Shown here: in pieces, positions 9,324 to 19,351 of the stretch | Position numbering within the stretch: position 1 is the stretch's first letter | Layout of the letters: each line of letters opens with the position of its first letter | Source: an uncultured Fibrobacter sp. | GTDB lineage: Bacteria; Fibrobacterota; Fibrobacteria; Fibrobacterales; Fibrobacteraceae | Assembly: GCA_946414075.1 (NCBI GenBank) | Contig: CAMKNA010000007.1 | Span: 1-64,000 of the forward strand | Direction: 5' to 3' | DNA length: 64,000 bases | Program-made: the position numbers and the translations under genes | Notes under the pieces: generated by a model | Told to the model about the DNA's origin: nothing | Seen by the model: only the letters and a program-made list of their open reading frames with translations | The model's database searches: none

Positions 9324-9354
9324 ATGTGGAATGTGGGGCGTGGAGTGTGGAATT
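9324..9354 (+). repeat. Heptanucleotide-periodic repeat, GTGGA flavour
   Basis: Successive seven-base units AATGTGG, AATGTGG, GGCGTGG, AGTGTGG fill the gap between the M23 gene and the next start. The same motif recurs in both orientations at 22973, 24061 and 36851. Confidence 0.75.
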
Positions 9355-9375
9355 ATTAGTTTTTGGATCAAGATA

Positions 9376-10134
9376 ATGCGTCCACTTTTTTCAAAGATTA
9401 TTCTCGTCGTAACGCTTGCCGTCTGTGTAGCCTTCGCCCAGGACCTGTGCCCCCACTTTCTATTGGAAAAGGACCTGGTGGTAAACATCGAAGGCCGTTT
9501 CGTGAACGAGACCATGTCCCGCACAAGCCTGGACATCCAGTGGCGCCACCATCCGCAGGCCCTGGACACCTTCTTCGTGAGCTTCCCCAACGAGCGGCCC
9601 TTCCATTTTGTTACCGCTGGCGAATACCGCTACATGGAATTCGAGAACCCCAAGGTCAAACGGCAGCTGGGGCTCCACCACCTACGGGAGACCATCGGGA
9701 ACACCCCGCTCAAGCTCGACGACCTGGAACTGCTCGCCAACGGGAGCTTCCTCTGCAAGGACACTACGGAACAACCCGCCACCGTGCTTTCCACAGCATT
9801 TTCCAACACCTGGTGGTCCATGTCGCTTAACCGCATGGAAGAACCAGACAGCGTCACCATGAGAGGCGCATTTAAAGAAACAAGACTTTTCCGAATCGGA
9901 CAATGGAAAGATTTTTCCGGGGTAAGGCTGCCCACGCTCGTCCATCTCGCAGGTGAACATTACCAGGGCGACTTCTGGGTGCGATCCGCCTATTCCACCA
10001 AAGCCTTGGAAACCGACCCCATAAAGTCCCGCTACAAAGGCGGATTCAATGGTCTATTCAGAAAGGTCCCTAGCGAGGGGAAAAGAAAAATACCCCTCAT
10101 ACTCAAGCTGAACCAGGAATTGTTGCGAAACTGA
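9376..10134 (+). CDS. Exported protein of unknown function
   Basis: A 252-residue protein with an N-terminal signal peptide (MRPLFSKII..., cleaved near AFAQ). The mature part is a mixed alpha/beta sequence with no motif I can tie to a family. ATG 9376 is chosen because an upstream extension would translate the heptad repeat and lacks signal-peptide character. The 3' end overlaps the convergent gene at 10054-11037 by 81 bases, an unusually long overlap for two real genes. A role in the envelope is suggested only by export and by neighbours. Confidence 0.7.
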   Translation: MRPLFSKIILVVTLAVCVAFAQDLCPHFLLEKDLVVNIEGRFVNETMSRTSLDIQWRHHPQALDTFFVSFPNERPFHFVTAGEYRYMEFENPKVKRQLGLHHLRETIGNTPLKLDDLELLANGSFLCKDTTEQPATVLSTAFSNTWWSMSLNRMEEPDSVTMRGAFKETRLFRIGQWKDFSGVRLPTLVHLAGEHYQGDFWVRSAYSTKALETDPIKSRYKGGFNGLFRKVPSEGKRKIPLILKLNQELLRN

Positions 10135-11037
10135 GCCATCGTAGAATCTGGACTTGTACCGTTTCCAACCGCCGATTTCCAGCGTGATGCTGCTCATCCC
10201 CTTGTTCCAGGACACCTGGGGGCCAGCCTTGATGATTCCGTAACCCAGGGACTCCTTCTCCACGGATTTACCCTTGCGCAGGTACCCCGTGCGTAAATAG
10301 TTCGTTTCAAAGACTCCCGCTATATACTCATTAAAGGACAACCGCCCATAGAATTGAAAATCCACCAGGAAATCCCGGTTGAAGATGGGCATATTGCGCT
10401 TATAGTCATAGCTTTTACCGTCAAAGTCTGTGGTAATGTCCGACAGCACATAGTGAATCCCTACGCCCAATAGCGAGCCGGCCTTGAAAAAGTATTCCAA
10501 CGCCGCTCCAAAATCGAAAAGCTGCGAATAGTCCCATGCCACGGAATCGTTCTTCCGCACATTATCAGAAATGTAGTCAGCGTTCCAGGATTCCGCTATG
10601 CGGCCAGAACCCGATACATCGGCAGTCACCATTTCCAGGTTGGAATTGAAATAAAGGTAGCTCTCGTAGATAAAGGTCAGTTCCAGCTGGGGATTTGTCC
10701 TGATGGGGCGAAGCCCAAGACCCGCCGTATACCCACCGCAAAAAGGCGAGACTTCCAGAGAAGCCTCCATCTTCAGGTAGGTCGGCGCCACTCCCAAGGC
10801 ATCACCATAGTTTAGGCTATCCAATGGTTCAAGCCAGGTATAACGCAAGGATCCTTCGGTCTGTGGCAGCCACTGTCCCCAAACAAAGGGGGTATTCCCC
10901 ATAAGACGCCAAGACAGGTTCGGCCCATAACGAAAACCATTCTGGGCACTCTGGTTGAAGTCGTCAGCCACCGCCGAGGTAATCAACAGCGCAAGCACAG
11001 CGAAAAATCGAGCCAATGTCATGCGAATCGCAATCAT
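10054..11037 (-). CDS. Probable outer-membrane beta-barrel protein
   Basis: A 327-residue exported protein with a signal peptide ending near SAVADD. The rest is a series of alternating hydrophobic/aromatic beta strands (for example YFNSNLEMV, DFQFYGRLSF, FLVQLEYEGYFSF near the end), the texture of an outer-membrane barrel. I recognise no named family. It is divergent from the lipoprotein gene at 11121, with an AT-rich 83-base gap likely to hold both promoters. Its last 81 bases overlap the convergent gene at 9376-10134. Barrel character is inferred from strand pattern. Confidence 0.7.
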   Translation of the reverse strand: MIAIRMTLARFFAVLALLITSAVADDFNQSAQNGFRYGPNLSWRLMGNTPFVWGQWLPQTEGSLRYTWLEPLDSLNYGDALGVAPTYLKMEASLEVSPFCGGYTAGLGLRPIRTNPQLELTFIYESYLYFNSNLEMVTADVSGSGRIAESWNADYISDNVRKNDSVAWDYSQLFDFGAALEYFFKAGSLLGVGIHYVLSDITTDFDGKSYDYKRNMPIFNRDFLVDFQFYGRLSFNEYIAGVFETNYLRTGYLRKGKSVEKESLGYGIIKAGPQVSWNKGMSSITLEIGGWKRYKSRFYDGSVSQQFLVQLEYEGYFSFPLARDLSE

Positions 11038-11120
11038 TTGCGTAAAAAATTAAAAATTTTTATTCTATTCCAATCGCAAATTCTTATTTTTAACGCAAAT
11101 AAATCTTTATAGGAGACTCT

Positions 11121-11561
11121 ATGAAATTTTCTTACCTGTGCCTATTGGGCCTCTCCGCCATGTTGTTCTGGAGTTGCGCCAGCCGCTATTCTTCCCCGGT
11201 CCTTATCGAGCGTGGCGAAGGACGCAAAGAATACGAGCGCGAGTACTTCGCCATCAAGGAGAGCATGGGCATTGACAAGCGTCTCAAGGACGTGTTCAAG
11301 CAAGGCTACATCGAAGAAGGCATGACCAACGACATGGTGAACCTGCTGTGGGGCCCCCCTGACCACGAAAAGACCGATGATTCCTCCAGCGTGTGGGAAT
11401 ACTACACCCGCGAGGGCCTGCTCATCACCCGCCTTTTCTGGAAACACCCCGACGAAGCCCGTCTCAAGGGTTACGAAGAGGAATGGATTCTCGTGAAGAT
11501 CGAGGGTGACCGCTATGGCGGCTCCCCCGCCCCCACATCCAGCAAGTCCAGCAACTACTAA
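11121..11561 (+). CDS. Lipoprotein with SmpA/BamE-like motif
   Basis: A 146-residue lipoprotein: signal peptide with lipobox LFWSC, so Cys at residue 19 should be lipidated. Residues about 60-95 contain YIEEGMTNDMVNLLWGPP followed by a WEYY strand, which resembles the helix-helix-strand core of SmpA/OmlA (BamE)-like proteins (GMT...V...LG.P ... W.Y). The C terminus is a low-complexity Ser/Pro tail. GGAG at 11112-11115 precedes the ATG. A strong terminator follows at 11583. A role in outer-membrane assembly would fit the fold but is not shown. Confidence 0.75.
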   Translation: MKFSYLCLLGLSAMLFWSCASRYSSPVLIERGEGRKEYEREYFAIKESMGIDKRLKDVFKQGYIEEGMTNDMVNLLWGPPDHEKTDDSSSVWEYYTREGLLITRLFWKHPDEARLKGYEEEWILVKIEGDRYGGSPAPTSSKSSNY

Positions 11562-11582
11562 TTTGTGCAATAAGCGAAATTT

Positions 11583-11616
11583 CAGGCCTACCCCCGTGGT
11601 TGGGCCTGTTTTTTTG
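11583..11616 (+). terminator. Rho-independent terminator after the BamE-like lipoprotein gene
   Basis: CAGGCC (11583-11588) pairs with GGCCTG (11603-11608), extended inward by further C/G pairs, and is followed by a run of T residues (11609-11615). It lies 22 bases after the stop and separates the lipoprotein from tpiA. Confidence 0.85.
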
Positions 11617-11671
11617 TCCGTATTTTTCTACATTTACGCCCGTTAAATTTAAACCCTCCAAGGAGTATTTT

Positions 11672-12433
11672 ATGCGTCAGTATATCATCGCTGGTAACTG
11701 GAAAATGAACAAGACCGTGAGCGAATCCGTGGAACTCGCCAAGGCCATCGTCGAAGCCGTCAAGGACGTGAAGAAGACCGAAGTGGTCATCGGCCCCACC
11801 TATCTCGCCGCCGCGAAGGTTGCCGACGTCATCAAGGGCACGAATGTGAAGCTCGCCATCCAGGACATCCACTGGCAGGACCAGGGCGCATTCACCGGTA
11901 AGGTTTCCGTGGACATGGTCAAGGAAATCGGTGCCGACTATATCATCATCGGCCACTCCGAACAGCGCCAGTACTTCCACGAAACTGACGAAACCGTAAA
12001 CCTGAAGGTCAAGAAGACTCTCGCCGCCGGCATCAAGCCCATCATCTGCATCGGTGAAACTCTCGACGAACGCAACGGCGGCAAGCTCGAAGCCGTGCTC
12101 AGCACCCAGGTCAAGGGAGCCTTCAAGGATGTTTCCGCCGAAGACGCCGCCAAGTGCGTGCTGGCCTACGAACCCGTCTGGGCTATCGGTACCGGCGTGG
12201 TCGCTACCGACGAACAGGCTCAGGATACCCAGGCTTTCGTCCGCTCCGTGGTGAAGGAAATCTACGGTGAAGCCGTTGCCGAAGGCATGCGCATCCAGTA
12301 CGGTGGATCCATGAAGCCGGGTAATGCTGCCGGTCTCCTGGCCCAGAAGGACATCGACGGTGGTCTCATCGGCGGTGCCGCCCTCAAGGCCGACACCTTC
12401 AAGGGCATCATCGACGCAGCCGAAGCCCGCTAA
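11672..12433 (+). CDS. tpiA: Triosephosphate isomerase
   Basis: Glycolytic and gluconeogenic enzyme interconverting dihydroxyacetone phosphate and glyceraldehyde 3-phosphate in the cytoplasm. The 253-residue sequence has the substrate-binding GNWKMN (Asn and Lys near residues 9-13), the catalytic His in IIGHSEQRQ (about 94) and the catalytic Glu in YEPVWAIGTG (about 166), plus the phosphate-binding GGS and GGAAL loops near the C terminus. ATG 11672 has AAGGAG seven bases upstream. secG follows after 38 bases, an arrangement common in bacteria, and both probably share a transcript ending at 12915. Confidence 0.98.
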   Translation: MRQYIIAGNWKMNKTVSESVELAKAIVEAVKDVKKTEVVIGPTYLAAAKVADVIKGTNVKLAIQDIHWQDQGAFTGKVSVDMVKEIGADYIIIGHSEQRQYFHETDETVNLKVKKTLAAGIKPIICIGETLDERNGGKLEAVLSTQVKGAFKDVSAEDAAKCVLAYEPVWAIGTGVVATDEQAQDTQAFVRSVVKEIYGEAVAEGMRIQYGGSMKPGNAAGLLAQKDIDGGLIGGAALKADTFKGIIDAAEAR

Positions 12434-12471
12434 TCGGCAAGTCACAACCACTTAACCTAAGGTAAAAGACT

Positions 12472-12861
12472 ATGACAACACTCTTTTGGATTGGAATCGT
12501 TCTCCATGTGTTCCTCTGCCTGTTCCTCATGTTGCTCGTGCTCGTGCAGAACGACAAGATGGGCGGTCTCGCTGGCCTCGGCGGAATGACTTCCCAGTCT
12601 GCCTTCTCTACCGCAGGTGCGGCCACCTTCATCCAGAAGCTGACCCGCGGTGTCGCAGTGCTGTTCTTTATCGTGGTGTTCGCTCTCGGCCTCATTACCG
12701 CAAAGCAGGACCAGGCCGTGGAAGAATCCGCTATGCAGAAGGCTACCCGCGAAGGTGCCGCCCAGCAGGCTCCGACCATTCCGGCCCTGCCTGGCGACTT
12801 TGCCGCTCCCGGCGCTGACGCGCCTGCCGCAGAAGCCCCCGCAGCCCCAGCTGCCGAGTAA
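12472..12861 (+). CDS. secG: Preprotein translocase subunit SecG
   Basis: A small inner-membrane partner of SecYE that assists protein export. The 129 residues contain two transmembrane helices (about 4-24 and 59-78) joined by the conserved glycine-rich cytoplasmic loop with LVQNDKMGGLAGLGG. The C-terminal 45 residues are Ala/Pro-rich and longer than in the minimal SecG. It follows tpiA closely, as in many genomes, and is closed by a strong hairpin terminator. Confidence 0.95.
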   Translation: MTTLFWIGIVLHVFLCLFLMLLVLVQNDKMGGLAGLGGMTSQSAFSTAGAATFIQKLTRGVAVLFFIVVFALGLITAKQDQAVEESAMQKATREGAAQQAPTIPALPGDFAAPGADAPAAEAPAAPAAE

Positions 12862-12882
12862 AGAAATCCAACCGCTTATGGA

Positions 12883-12915
12883 AGTCCGCTCTTGGAAACA
12901 AGTGCGGGCTTTTTT
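12883..12915 (+). terminator. Rho-independent terminator of tpiA-secG
   Basis: AGTCCGC (12883-12889) pairs with GCGGGCT (12904-12910); an inner CTTG/CAAG stem closes on a GAAA tetraloop, and T residues follow at 12911-12915. Confidence 0.9.
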
Positions 12916-12944
12916 CATTCTTCATTTTTAATTCTTAATTTTGT
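12912..12944 (+). repeat. Heptanucleotide-periodic repeat, TTCATT flavour
   Basis: Units of seven bases (TTTTTCA, TTCTTCA, TTTTTAA, TTCTTAA) run from the terminator to just before the murD-like ribosome-binding site. A longer copy with both arms lies at 50876. Confidence 0.65.
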
Positions 12945-12958
12945 CACGAGGTTTTATC

Positions 12959-14320
12959 ATGCAGAATTCTCTAGTCGCACCCGTTGGCGTTCTCGGTTTT
13001 GGCGTCGAAGGCCAGAGCACCTTCAACTACCTTGTCCGCACAGGCATCAAGGACATAGTGGTCATGGACAAGAACCCCGTAAGCCTGCCTGCCGTACCCG
13101 CCGGTGTGAATGTCAAGACCTTCGATGGCGAAAACTATCTGGACGGTCTCAAGGACTGCGTCACCGTAGTACGCTCCGCCGGGGTCTACCCCATGAGCAA
13201 GGAACTGTTCCAGTTCCAGATGAACGGCGGGCTCATGACCAGCCAGATCCAACTATTTTTGGAACAAACTAACTCCAAGAAAACGGTAGGTGTCACCGGG
13301 ACCCTGGGCAAGGGTTCCACCGTCAGCATGATAAGCCACATCTTGAACGCCACCAAGGTCCCCAATGAAATCGGGGGAAACTTCGGCGTACCCGCCCTGG
13401 ACCTTCTGGAAACGGAAACATCAGATCGGGTAAGCATCCTGGAACTTTCCAGTTTCCAGCTCATGACCCTTTCAGTATCCCCCGATGTAGCCGTGGTGCT
13501 TAGGGTTTCTACCGAGCACCTAGACTGGCACAAGACCGTAGAGGAATACCGGGACGCCAAGGCCAACCTGGTCCGCTGGCAGAAGCGTGACGGGGCCTGC
13601 GTGTTCCTGAAGGACGCAGCCCCCACCGCAAAGATTGCCTCCGAGAGCCCCGCCAAAGCAAAGTACGCCGTCGCTCTTGCCGACGGCCAGAGCAACGGCG
13701 AAGGCGACGCCGTCATCGATGGCGCCACCCTTACCATCGACGGCGAAAAGCTGTTCCTTTCGGACTGCAAGGTCCGGGGAATCTACCAGCTGGAGAACAT
13801 GGCGGCGGCGACGCTTGCTTGCAAAGCGCTAGGCATACGGGTGGCCGACGCCTTTGCCGCCCTCAAGACCTACGACACCCTCCCCTTCCGCATGGAATTC
13901 AAGGGCGAAAAGAACGGCATCGAATTCTTCAACGACAGCTACGCCACCCGCCCCGACGCAACCATCGCCGCCACGGCCAGCATGGACCGTCCCTTCGCGC
14001 TGATTCTCGGCGGCTCCGAAAAGAATGCCGACTTTACCGAACTTTCCAGGATTCTCGTGACAGAGCGGCCAAACCTGAAGCGAATCGCTCTCATCGGAGC
14101 CACCGCGGAACGCATGCTGGAATCCCTTGGGCAGGCCGGCCTCGACGCGGCGGGAATCGCCGCCAAGATTTTCCCCACCCTGGAAGCGGCCTTCCAGGAC
14201 AGCCTTTCCATCGGCAAGGGCGGCATCGTCATCATGAGCCCCGCCTGTGCAAGCTTCGGGTTGTTCAAGAACTACAAGGAGCGCGGAAAGGCCTTCGACA
14301 AACTGGTAGAGGCGGTTTAA
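12959..14320 (+). CDS. murD: MurD-like UDP-N-acetylmuramoyl-L-alanine:D-glutamate ligase, divergent
   Basis: A 453-residue Mur ligase expected to add D-glutamate to UDP-MurNAc-L-Ala in peptidoglycan synthesis. Family features: N-terminal Rossmann motif (GVLGFGVEGQST), LELSSFQL, HLDWH followed by an AK pair where the carbamylated Lys sits, ILGGSEKNADF and a C-terminal SPACASFG. Two signatures are altered. The ATP loop reads GTLGKGST instead of the usual GTNGK(S/T)T, and the NDSKATN motif is NDSYATR, losing its lysine. GAGG precedes ATG 12959. It stands alone, outside any dcw cluster, so it could be the only MurD or a diverged paralogue. Confidence 0.8.
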   Translation: MQNSLVAPVGVLGFGVEGQSTFNYLVRTGIKDIVVMDKNPVSLPAVPAGVNVKTFDGENYLDGLKDCVTVVRSAGVYPMSKELFQFQMNGGLMTSQIQLFLEQTNSKKTVGVTGTLGKGSTVSMISHILNATKVPNEIGGNFGVPALDLLETETSDRVSILELSSFQLMTLSVSPDVAVVLRVSTEHLDWHKTVEEYRDAKANLVRWQKRDGACVFLKDAAPTAKIASESPAKAKYAVALADGQSNGEGDAVIDGATLTIDGEKLFLSDCKVRGIYQLENMAAATLACKALGIRVADAFAALKTYDTLPFRMEFKGEKNGIEFFNDSYATRPDATIAATASMDRPFALILGGSEKNADFTELSRILVTERPNLKRIALIGATAERMLESLGQAGLDAAGIAAKIFPTLEAAFQDSLSIGKGGIVIMSPACASFGLFKNYKERGKAFDKLVEAV

Positions 14321-14407
14321 CCCCGTTTTTCATAAAAAAAAGCCCCCTTTCCCCCTTTACAAGCGGGTCACTTTAATCTAAATTTGACCCGTTCCATTAA
14401 GGACCAC

Positions 14408-14491
14408 GCGGTCGTGGTGGAATTGGTAGACACGCTAGCTTGAGGTGCTAGTGGGAGCAATCTCATGACAGTTCAAGTCTGTCCGACCGCA
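14408..14491 (+). tRNA. tRNA-Leu, anticodon GAG
   Basis: An 84-base class II tRNA folds with acceptor stem GCGGTCG/CGACCGC, an anticodon stem CTAGC/GCTAG around loop TTGAGGT giving anticodon GAG, a long variable arm, and a T arm GACAG-TTCAAGT-CTGTC. The discriminator base is A and no CCA is encoded (GAA follows). A terminator begins six bases later. Upstream, CGGGTCA (14364-14370) and TGACCCG (14385-14391) form an inverted repeat around an AT-rich segment that could hold the -10 region. Confidence 0.95.
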
Positions 14492-14497
14492 GAAGAG

Positions 14498-14525
14498 ACC
14501 CGGCTTAACCGCCGGGTTTTCTTTT
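14498..14525 (+). terminator. Terminator after tRNA-Leu
   Basis: ACCCGGC (14498-14504) pairs with GCCGGGT (14511-14517) across a six-base loop, followed by TTTCTTTTT. Confidence 0.9.
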
Positions 14526-14536
14526 TCTAGATTTGA

Positions 14537-15682
<1,146 letters not shown>

Positions 15683-15701
15683 CTAGCAGCCGGACCCAGT
15701 C

Positions 15702-16607
15702 TTGCTCAATTCCGTCTACATCGAGATTACCGACGCCTGCAACCTGAATTGCAGTTTCTGCCCCTGCGGGAAACAGCCACAGCTCGTACCATCGCCTTCG
15801 GCAAAGACGCGAACCTTCATGGACTCCGCCCTCTTTGAACGATGCATCCAGCAGACCGCACTCCACGCCGAAAATGTCTATTTTCACATTCTAGGGGAAC
15901 CCACGCTCCACCCCGGATTTGTCCATTACATAAAGACCCTAGAATCGACACCGTTAAAGCTGAACCTGACCACCAACGGGACGACAATCGCCCGGGTCGG
16001 CAAGCACCTGTTACAAAGTCCAGCCCTACGCCAAGTCAACTTCTCCACCCACGCCTACGGAGAGCTGGACGCATCCCATGCATATTCCTACCTGCAAGAT
16101 GTGTTAGACTTCTGCCAGGTAGCCCTTGTAGACCGACCTGATCTGTATGTCAATCTCAGGCTCTGGAATGCTGGGGATTATCCCGACGCCAACCGCCAAC
16201 GGAAATGGAATCAGCTTCTACTAGCCCGCATTTTCCGGACTTTTAACGGCGAAGACAGCCCCACCCCTGACCTAGAACATTTCTGTAGCCGCCACAAGAG
16301 CTTTCCTGTCAAAGGAAGACTATACCTACACCAGGATTCCCGCTTTGAGTGGCCCGGTTCAGGCACAGAAAAAGCAACAGGCACATGCCACGCCCTGGAG
16401 ACCCATGTCGGGATACTCCTCGACGGACGCGTAGTGGCCTGTTGTCTGGATTATCAGGGTAAAATCAGCCTGGGGAACATTCAGGAGCAGAGCCTAGACG
16501 AAATACTGAAAGCCCCCCTTGCGCAAAAACTCCGGGAAGGGTTCAAAAAACGGGAATTGCGACATCCACTGTGCAGGAATTGCTCTTTTTGCAGACGCTT
16601 TAAGTAA
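15702..16607 (+). CDS. Radical SAM protein with SPASM-like C terminus
   Basis: A 301-residue radical SAM enzyme. The [4Fe-4S] motif is CNLNCSFC (Cys 13, 17, 20), followed by a TIM-barrel-like core including LGEPTLHP and LTTNGT. The C-terminal part carries a second Cys-rich cluster (CHALETHV..., VVACCLDYQG, and a final CRNCSFC), as in SPASM/Twitch proteins that bind auxiliary clusters. The best start appears to be TTG 15702, since no ATG precedes the Cys motif; the ribosome-binding site is weak. It sits between tgt and a histidine kinase, neither of which points to a substrate. I see no RiPP precursor next to it. The substrate is unknown. Confidence 0.8.
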   Translation: MLNSVYIEITDACNLNCSFCPCGKQPQLVPSPSAKTRTFMDSALFERCIQQTALHAENVYFHILGEPTLHPGFVHYIKTLESTPLKLNLTTNGTTIARVGKHLLQSPALRQVNFSTHAYGELDASHAYSYLQDVLDFCQVALVDRPDLYVNLRLWNAGDYPDANRQRKWNQLLLARIFRTFNGEDSPTPDLEHFCSRHKSFPVKGRLYLHQDSRFEWPGSGTEKATGTCHALETHVGILLDGRVVACCLDYQGKISLGNIQEQSLDEILKAPLAQKLREGFKKRELRHPLCRNCSFCRRFK

Positions 16608-16623
16608 TATATTTAAGGTAGTC

Positions 16624-18996
16624 ATGAACGAAACACTATTCATATATTCGCCTGTCACCCTGGTGCTCTCCCTGGTCGCAATTATCCTTGCCGCCTCGTA
16701 TTCCGCCATGATGGGGCAAAAAATCAAAGTTTCATCGCTCCCTTTTGCTGTCCGCTACCTGGTAATCACCATCATCGCCTGGAACATACTTGCCTTTGTA
16801 GGCACCCTGTTCTTTAGCGGGAACCACCCCGGTCTTGGCGGGCAAATCGTATTCGGCCTACAGGCCATGATCTGGATACAGGCGGGCAATACCATCTACA
16901 AGGTGGCCCTATTGAACCTCCATTCAAAATCCAACCTTCTCTGGAATATTTTCAATATTTTCGGCGGCGTTTTGGCAGCCGTTTCAACAGCAATTTTATG
17001 CCTGCACCCAGCCCTCATTACCGACTTTTCGCTGTTCGGGCACCAACCCTTCGCTCACCGGCCGAATTTCGTACTGTTCAGCATCTTCTTTTTCATCTTC
17101 GTTTTCCCGGAACTGCTCCGCAGCATCTTTGTGTTGCTGCGGAATGCCCTGCACACCAGCGACCAGGCCCAGAGCCAAATCAGCATCTACATGACAGGCG
17201 CCCTCGCCTTCTTCGTCATCATCCCCCTGCTCTTCGACTTTTTTATTCCCTTCATCCAGCGCGGACAGACCAGCCACTTTATGCTGTGGTACCAGTTCTC
17301 GTACCTATTCCTGACCATTATCTGCGGGCAATACTACACCTCCATATCTTTCAGGAACAAAAGTGCCTCCTGGTTCTTGGACAAGTTGCGGAAAGACGTG
17401 GGCGACTGTTACTTTTCCTTTGACAACGATGGAAACATCCTCACGGCAAACCCCGCGGCTGAAACCCTTTTCCGCATGACCGAAACCGACATGCAAAAGA
17501 AGAAAATCCAGGATCTGCTTCCCGGACTGGATATCAAGCGCGAAGGCACCAAAAGTAATGTCAGTATCAGGATTTTGAACGAGCAGCACACCTTCAACGT
17601 GAGCGTTTACCGCATCCAAAAATCCCTGACCACATTCAACAACGTGCTTCTGCTCAGCGACCAGAGCAATTCGCTATTGTACAAGCAGCGTATCGAATCC
17701 CTGAACGCCCAGTTTGCCGAATACAAGCAGGACCTGTTGCGTTACCAGGACCGTCTCGACAGTTCCCAAAAGAAATCCAGCGAAAACGAGAGCTTTCTCA
17801 ACACCCTTATCAACGCACTCCCCTTCCAGTTCTGGGCAAAGAACGAACATGGCGTCTATATGGCCCAAAACCAAAGGGACCTACAAAAACGCGGGAATCT
17901 GTTCCACACCACTGATGAAGCCGAAACTATTTCAAGTTACGAACTAGAAGCAAGGGAAAAGGGCAACCCCAACAGCCACACCAGCTATGAACTTCTGGAC
18001 GGCGAAGAAATTTCCGAAGACGAAGCCAACGTGCAAATCAACGCCGGAAAATTTGTGTCCATATTCGAGAACATGTTTATCCCCATCCTTTCCAAGCATT
18101 CGCCCTACAAGGTCATCGGCATCAAGATAGACATGACCGACCAGAAGCGGCTGGAAAGGGAAAGAAACATTCTCCAGGAACAGAAAAACATCCATTCTCG
18201 CCTAGAAGAGCTAGGCACCCTCTGCGGGGCCTTCGCCCACGACTACAACAACATCCTGGGATCCCAAATCGGATTCTGCCAGCTGGCATCGGAAATGCTT
18301 GGCGCCATCCAGTCCGAAGAAGTAGACGACGGCATCAAGAAAAAGGTGCTCACCGCCGGAAGTTTTGTAGCCGAAGCCACCAAGGCTGCACAGCGGGGAA
18401 AAGTCTCGCTAGAAGAACTGCTGAACACCATCCGCGGACAGGCCAAGACTTCTGGAGACATCATCGTATTCGCCCCCTACATGATTATCGACGATGTCAA
18501 GAAAAAACTCTCGCTAACATTGCCTCCCAACATTTCCATCTCATCGAAAAAGATGGACAAGTCCATCCGCATTTCGGGGATCCCGGCGGCCCTGGACAGA
18601 ATCATCAGCAACCTTTCCAACAACGCCCTGTTCGCCATGAAGGAGATGGGCGGAACCCTTACCTTCGACCTGGAACAAGAGACTTTAACACAACAGTTGA
18701 TCACCCCCTACGCCCCTCCCATTCCGCCGGGACAATACGCCAAGTTTACCATTGCGGACACCGGCACAGGTATGGATTCCAACACACTGGAACGAATTTT
18801 CTCACCATTCTTCACTACAAAGTCACCTGGCGAGGGACTGGGTTTGGGCCTTTCTTCGGCACTTCGGCTCCTAAAAGAGGGAAATGCTTATTTAACCGTG
18901 CAGACAAGACTTGGCGAAGGAACCACATTTAATCTATATTGGTCATTGTATAACGAAACTCAAGGGGAAAAAAATGTCCACAGTTCTGATCATTGA
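16624..18996 (+). CDS. Membrane-bound PAS histidine kinase
   Basis: A 790-residue sensor kinase. About residues 1-240 are hydrophobic with seven or so membrane segments. Two PAS-like regions follow (about 260-350 and 395-520) joined by a predicted coiled coil. The dimerisation box GAFAHDYNNILGS holds the phosphorylated His (about 539). The catalytic domain has N-box NLSNNAL, G1 ADTGTGMD, the F box FSPFFTTK and G2 GLGLGLSSA. ATG 16624 has AAGG upstream; longer frames would run into the preceding gene. The 3' end overlaps the receiver gene by 23 bases, so kinase and receiver are made together. The signal sensed is not evident. Confidence 0.9.
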   Translation: MNETLFIYSPVTLVLSLVAIILAASYSAMMGQKIKVSSLPFAVRYLVITIIAWNILAFVGTLFFSGNHPGLGGQIVFGLQAMIWIQAGNTIYKVALLNLHSKSNLLWNIFNIFGGVLAAVSTAILCLHPALITDFSLFGHQPFAHRPNFVLFSIFFFIFVFPELLRSIFVLLRNALHTSDQAQSQISIYMTGALAFFVIIPLLFDFFIPFIQRGQTSHFMLWYQFSYLFLTIICGQYYTSISFRNKSASWFLDKLRKDVGDCYFSFDNDGNILTANPAAETLFRMTETDMQKKKIQDLLPGLDIKREGTKSNVSIRILNEQHTFNVSVYRIQKSLTTFNNVLLLSDQSNSLLYKQRIESLNAQFAEYKQDLLRYQDRLDSSQKKSSENESFLNTLINALPFQFWAKNEHGVYMAQNQRDLQKRGNLFHTTDEAETISSYELEAREKGNPNSHTSYELLDGEEISEDEANVQINAGKFVSIFENMFIPILSKHSPYKVIGIKIDMTDQKRLERERNILQEQKNIHSRLEELGTLCGAFAHDYNNILGSQIGFCQLASEMLGAIQSEEVDDGIKKKVLTAGSFVAEATKAAQRGKVSLEELLNTIRGQAKTSGDIIVFAPYMIIDDVKKKLSLTLPPNISISSKKMDKSIRISGIPAALDRIISNLSNNALFAMKEMGGTLTFDLEQETLTQQLITPYAPPIPPGQYAKFTIADTGTGMDSNTLERIFSPFFTTKSPGEGLGLGLSSALRLLKEGNAYLTVQTRLGEGTTFNLYWSLYNETQGEKNVHSSDH

Positions 18997-19348
18997 TGAC
19001 GACACCCAGTTCAATCTAATGCTCAAGTCGGCATTGGAAATCAAGGGTTACGAGGTGGAGACTGCCGCCAACGGAAAAGAAGGCAAGGCCCTTTACCAGA
19101 ACAAGAAATTCGATGTCATCATTACCGACATCATCATGCCCGATGTGGACGGCTACGAAGTCATCCTGGACCTCCGCCGTATGGGCATGAGCGACAGGAC
19201 CATCGCCGTAAGTGGCGGTGGACGCACCGCTGCAGACGACTACCTGGTGACCGCCCAGCATTTTGATGTGGCAGCAACATTCAACAAGCCCATAGATTTG
19301 CAGGCCCTCCGCGACAAGGTGGATGAAATCATCAAGAGCCACAGCTAA
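18974..19348 (+). CDS. CheY-like single-domain response regulator
   Basis: A 124-residue receiver domain with the acidic pocket DDD (8-10), phospho-acceptor Asp 52 in ITDIIMPD, the Ser switch in AVSGGG, and the conserved Lys in FNKP. No output domain is attached. It overlaps the kinase gene and precedes the sigma-54 activator by three bases, so it may act as a phosphate shuttle or act on the activator by protein contact. AAGGGG lies seven bases before the ATG. Confidence 0.9.
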   Translation: MSTVLIIDDDTQFNLMLKSALEIKGYEVETAANGKEGKALYQNKKFDVIITDIIMPDVDGYEVILDLRRMGMSDRTIAVSGGGRTAADDYLVTAQHFDVAATFNKPIDLQALRDKVDEIIKSHS

Positions 19349-19351
19349 TCT

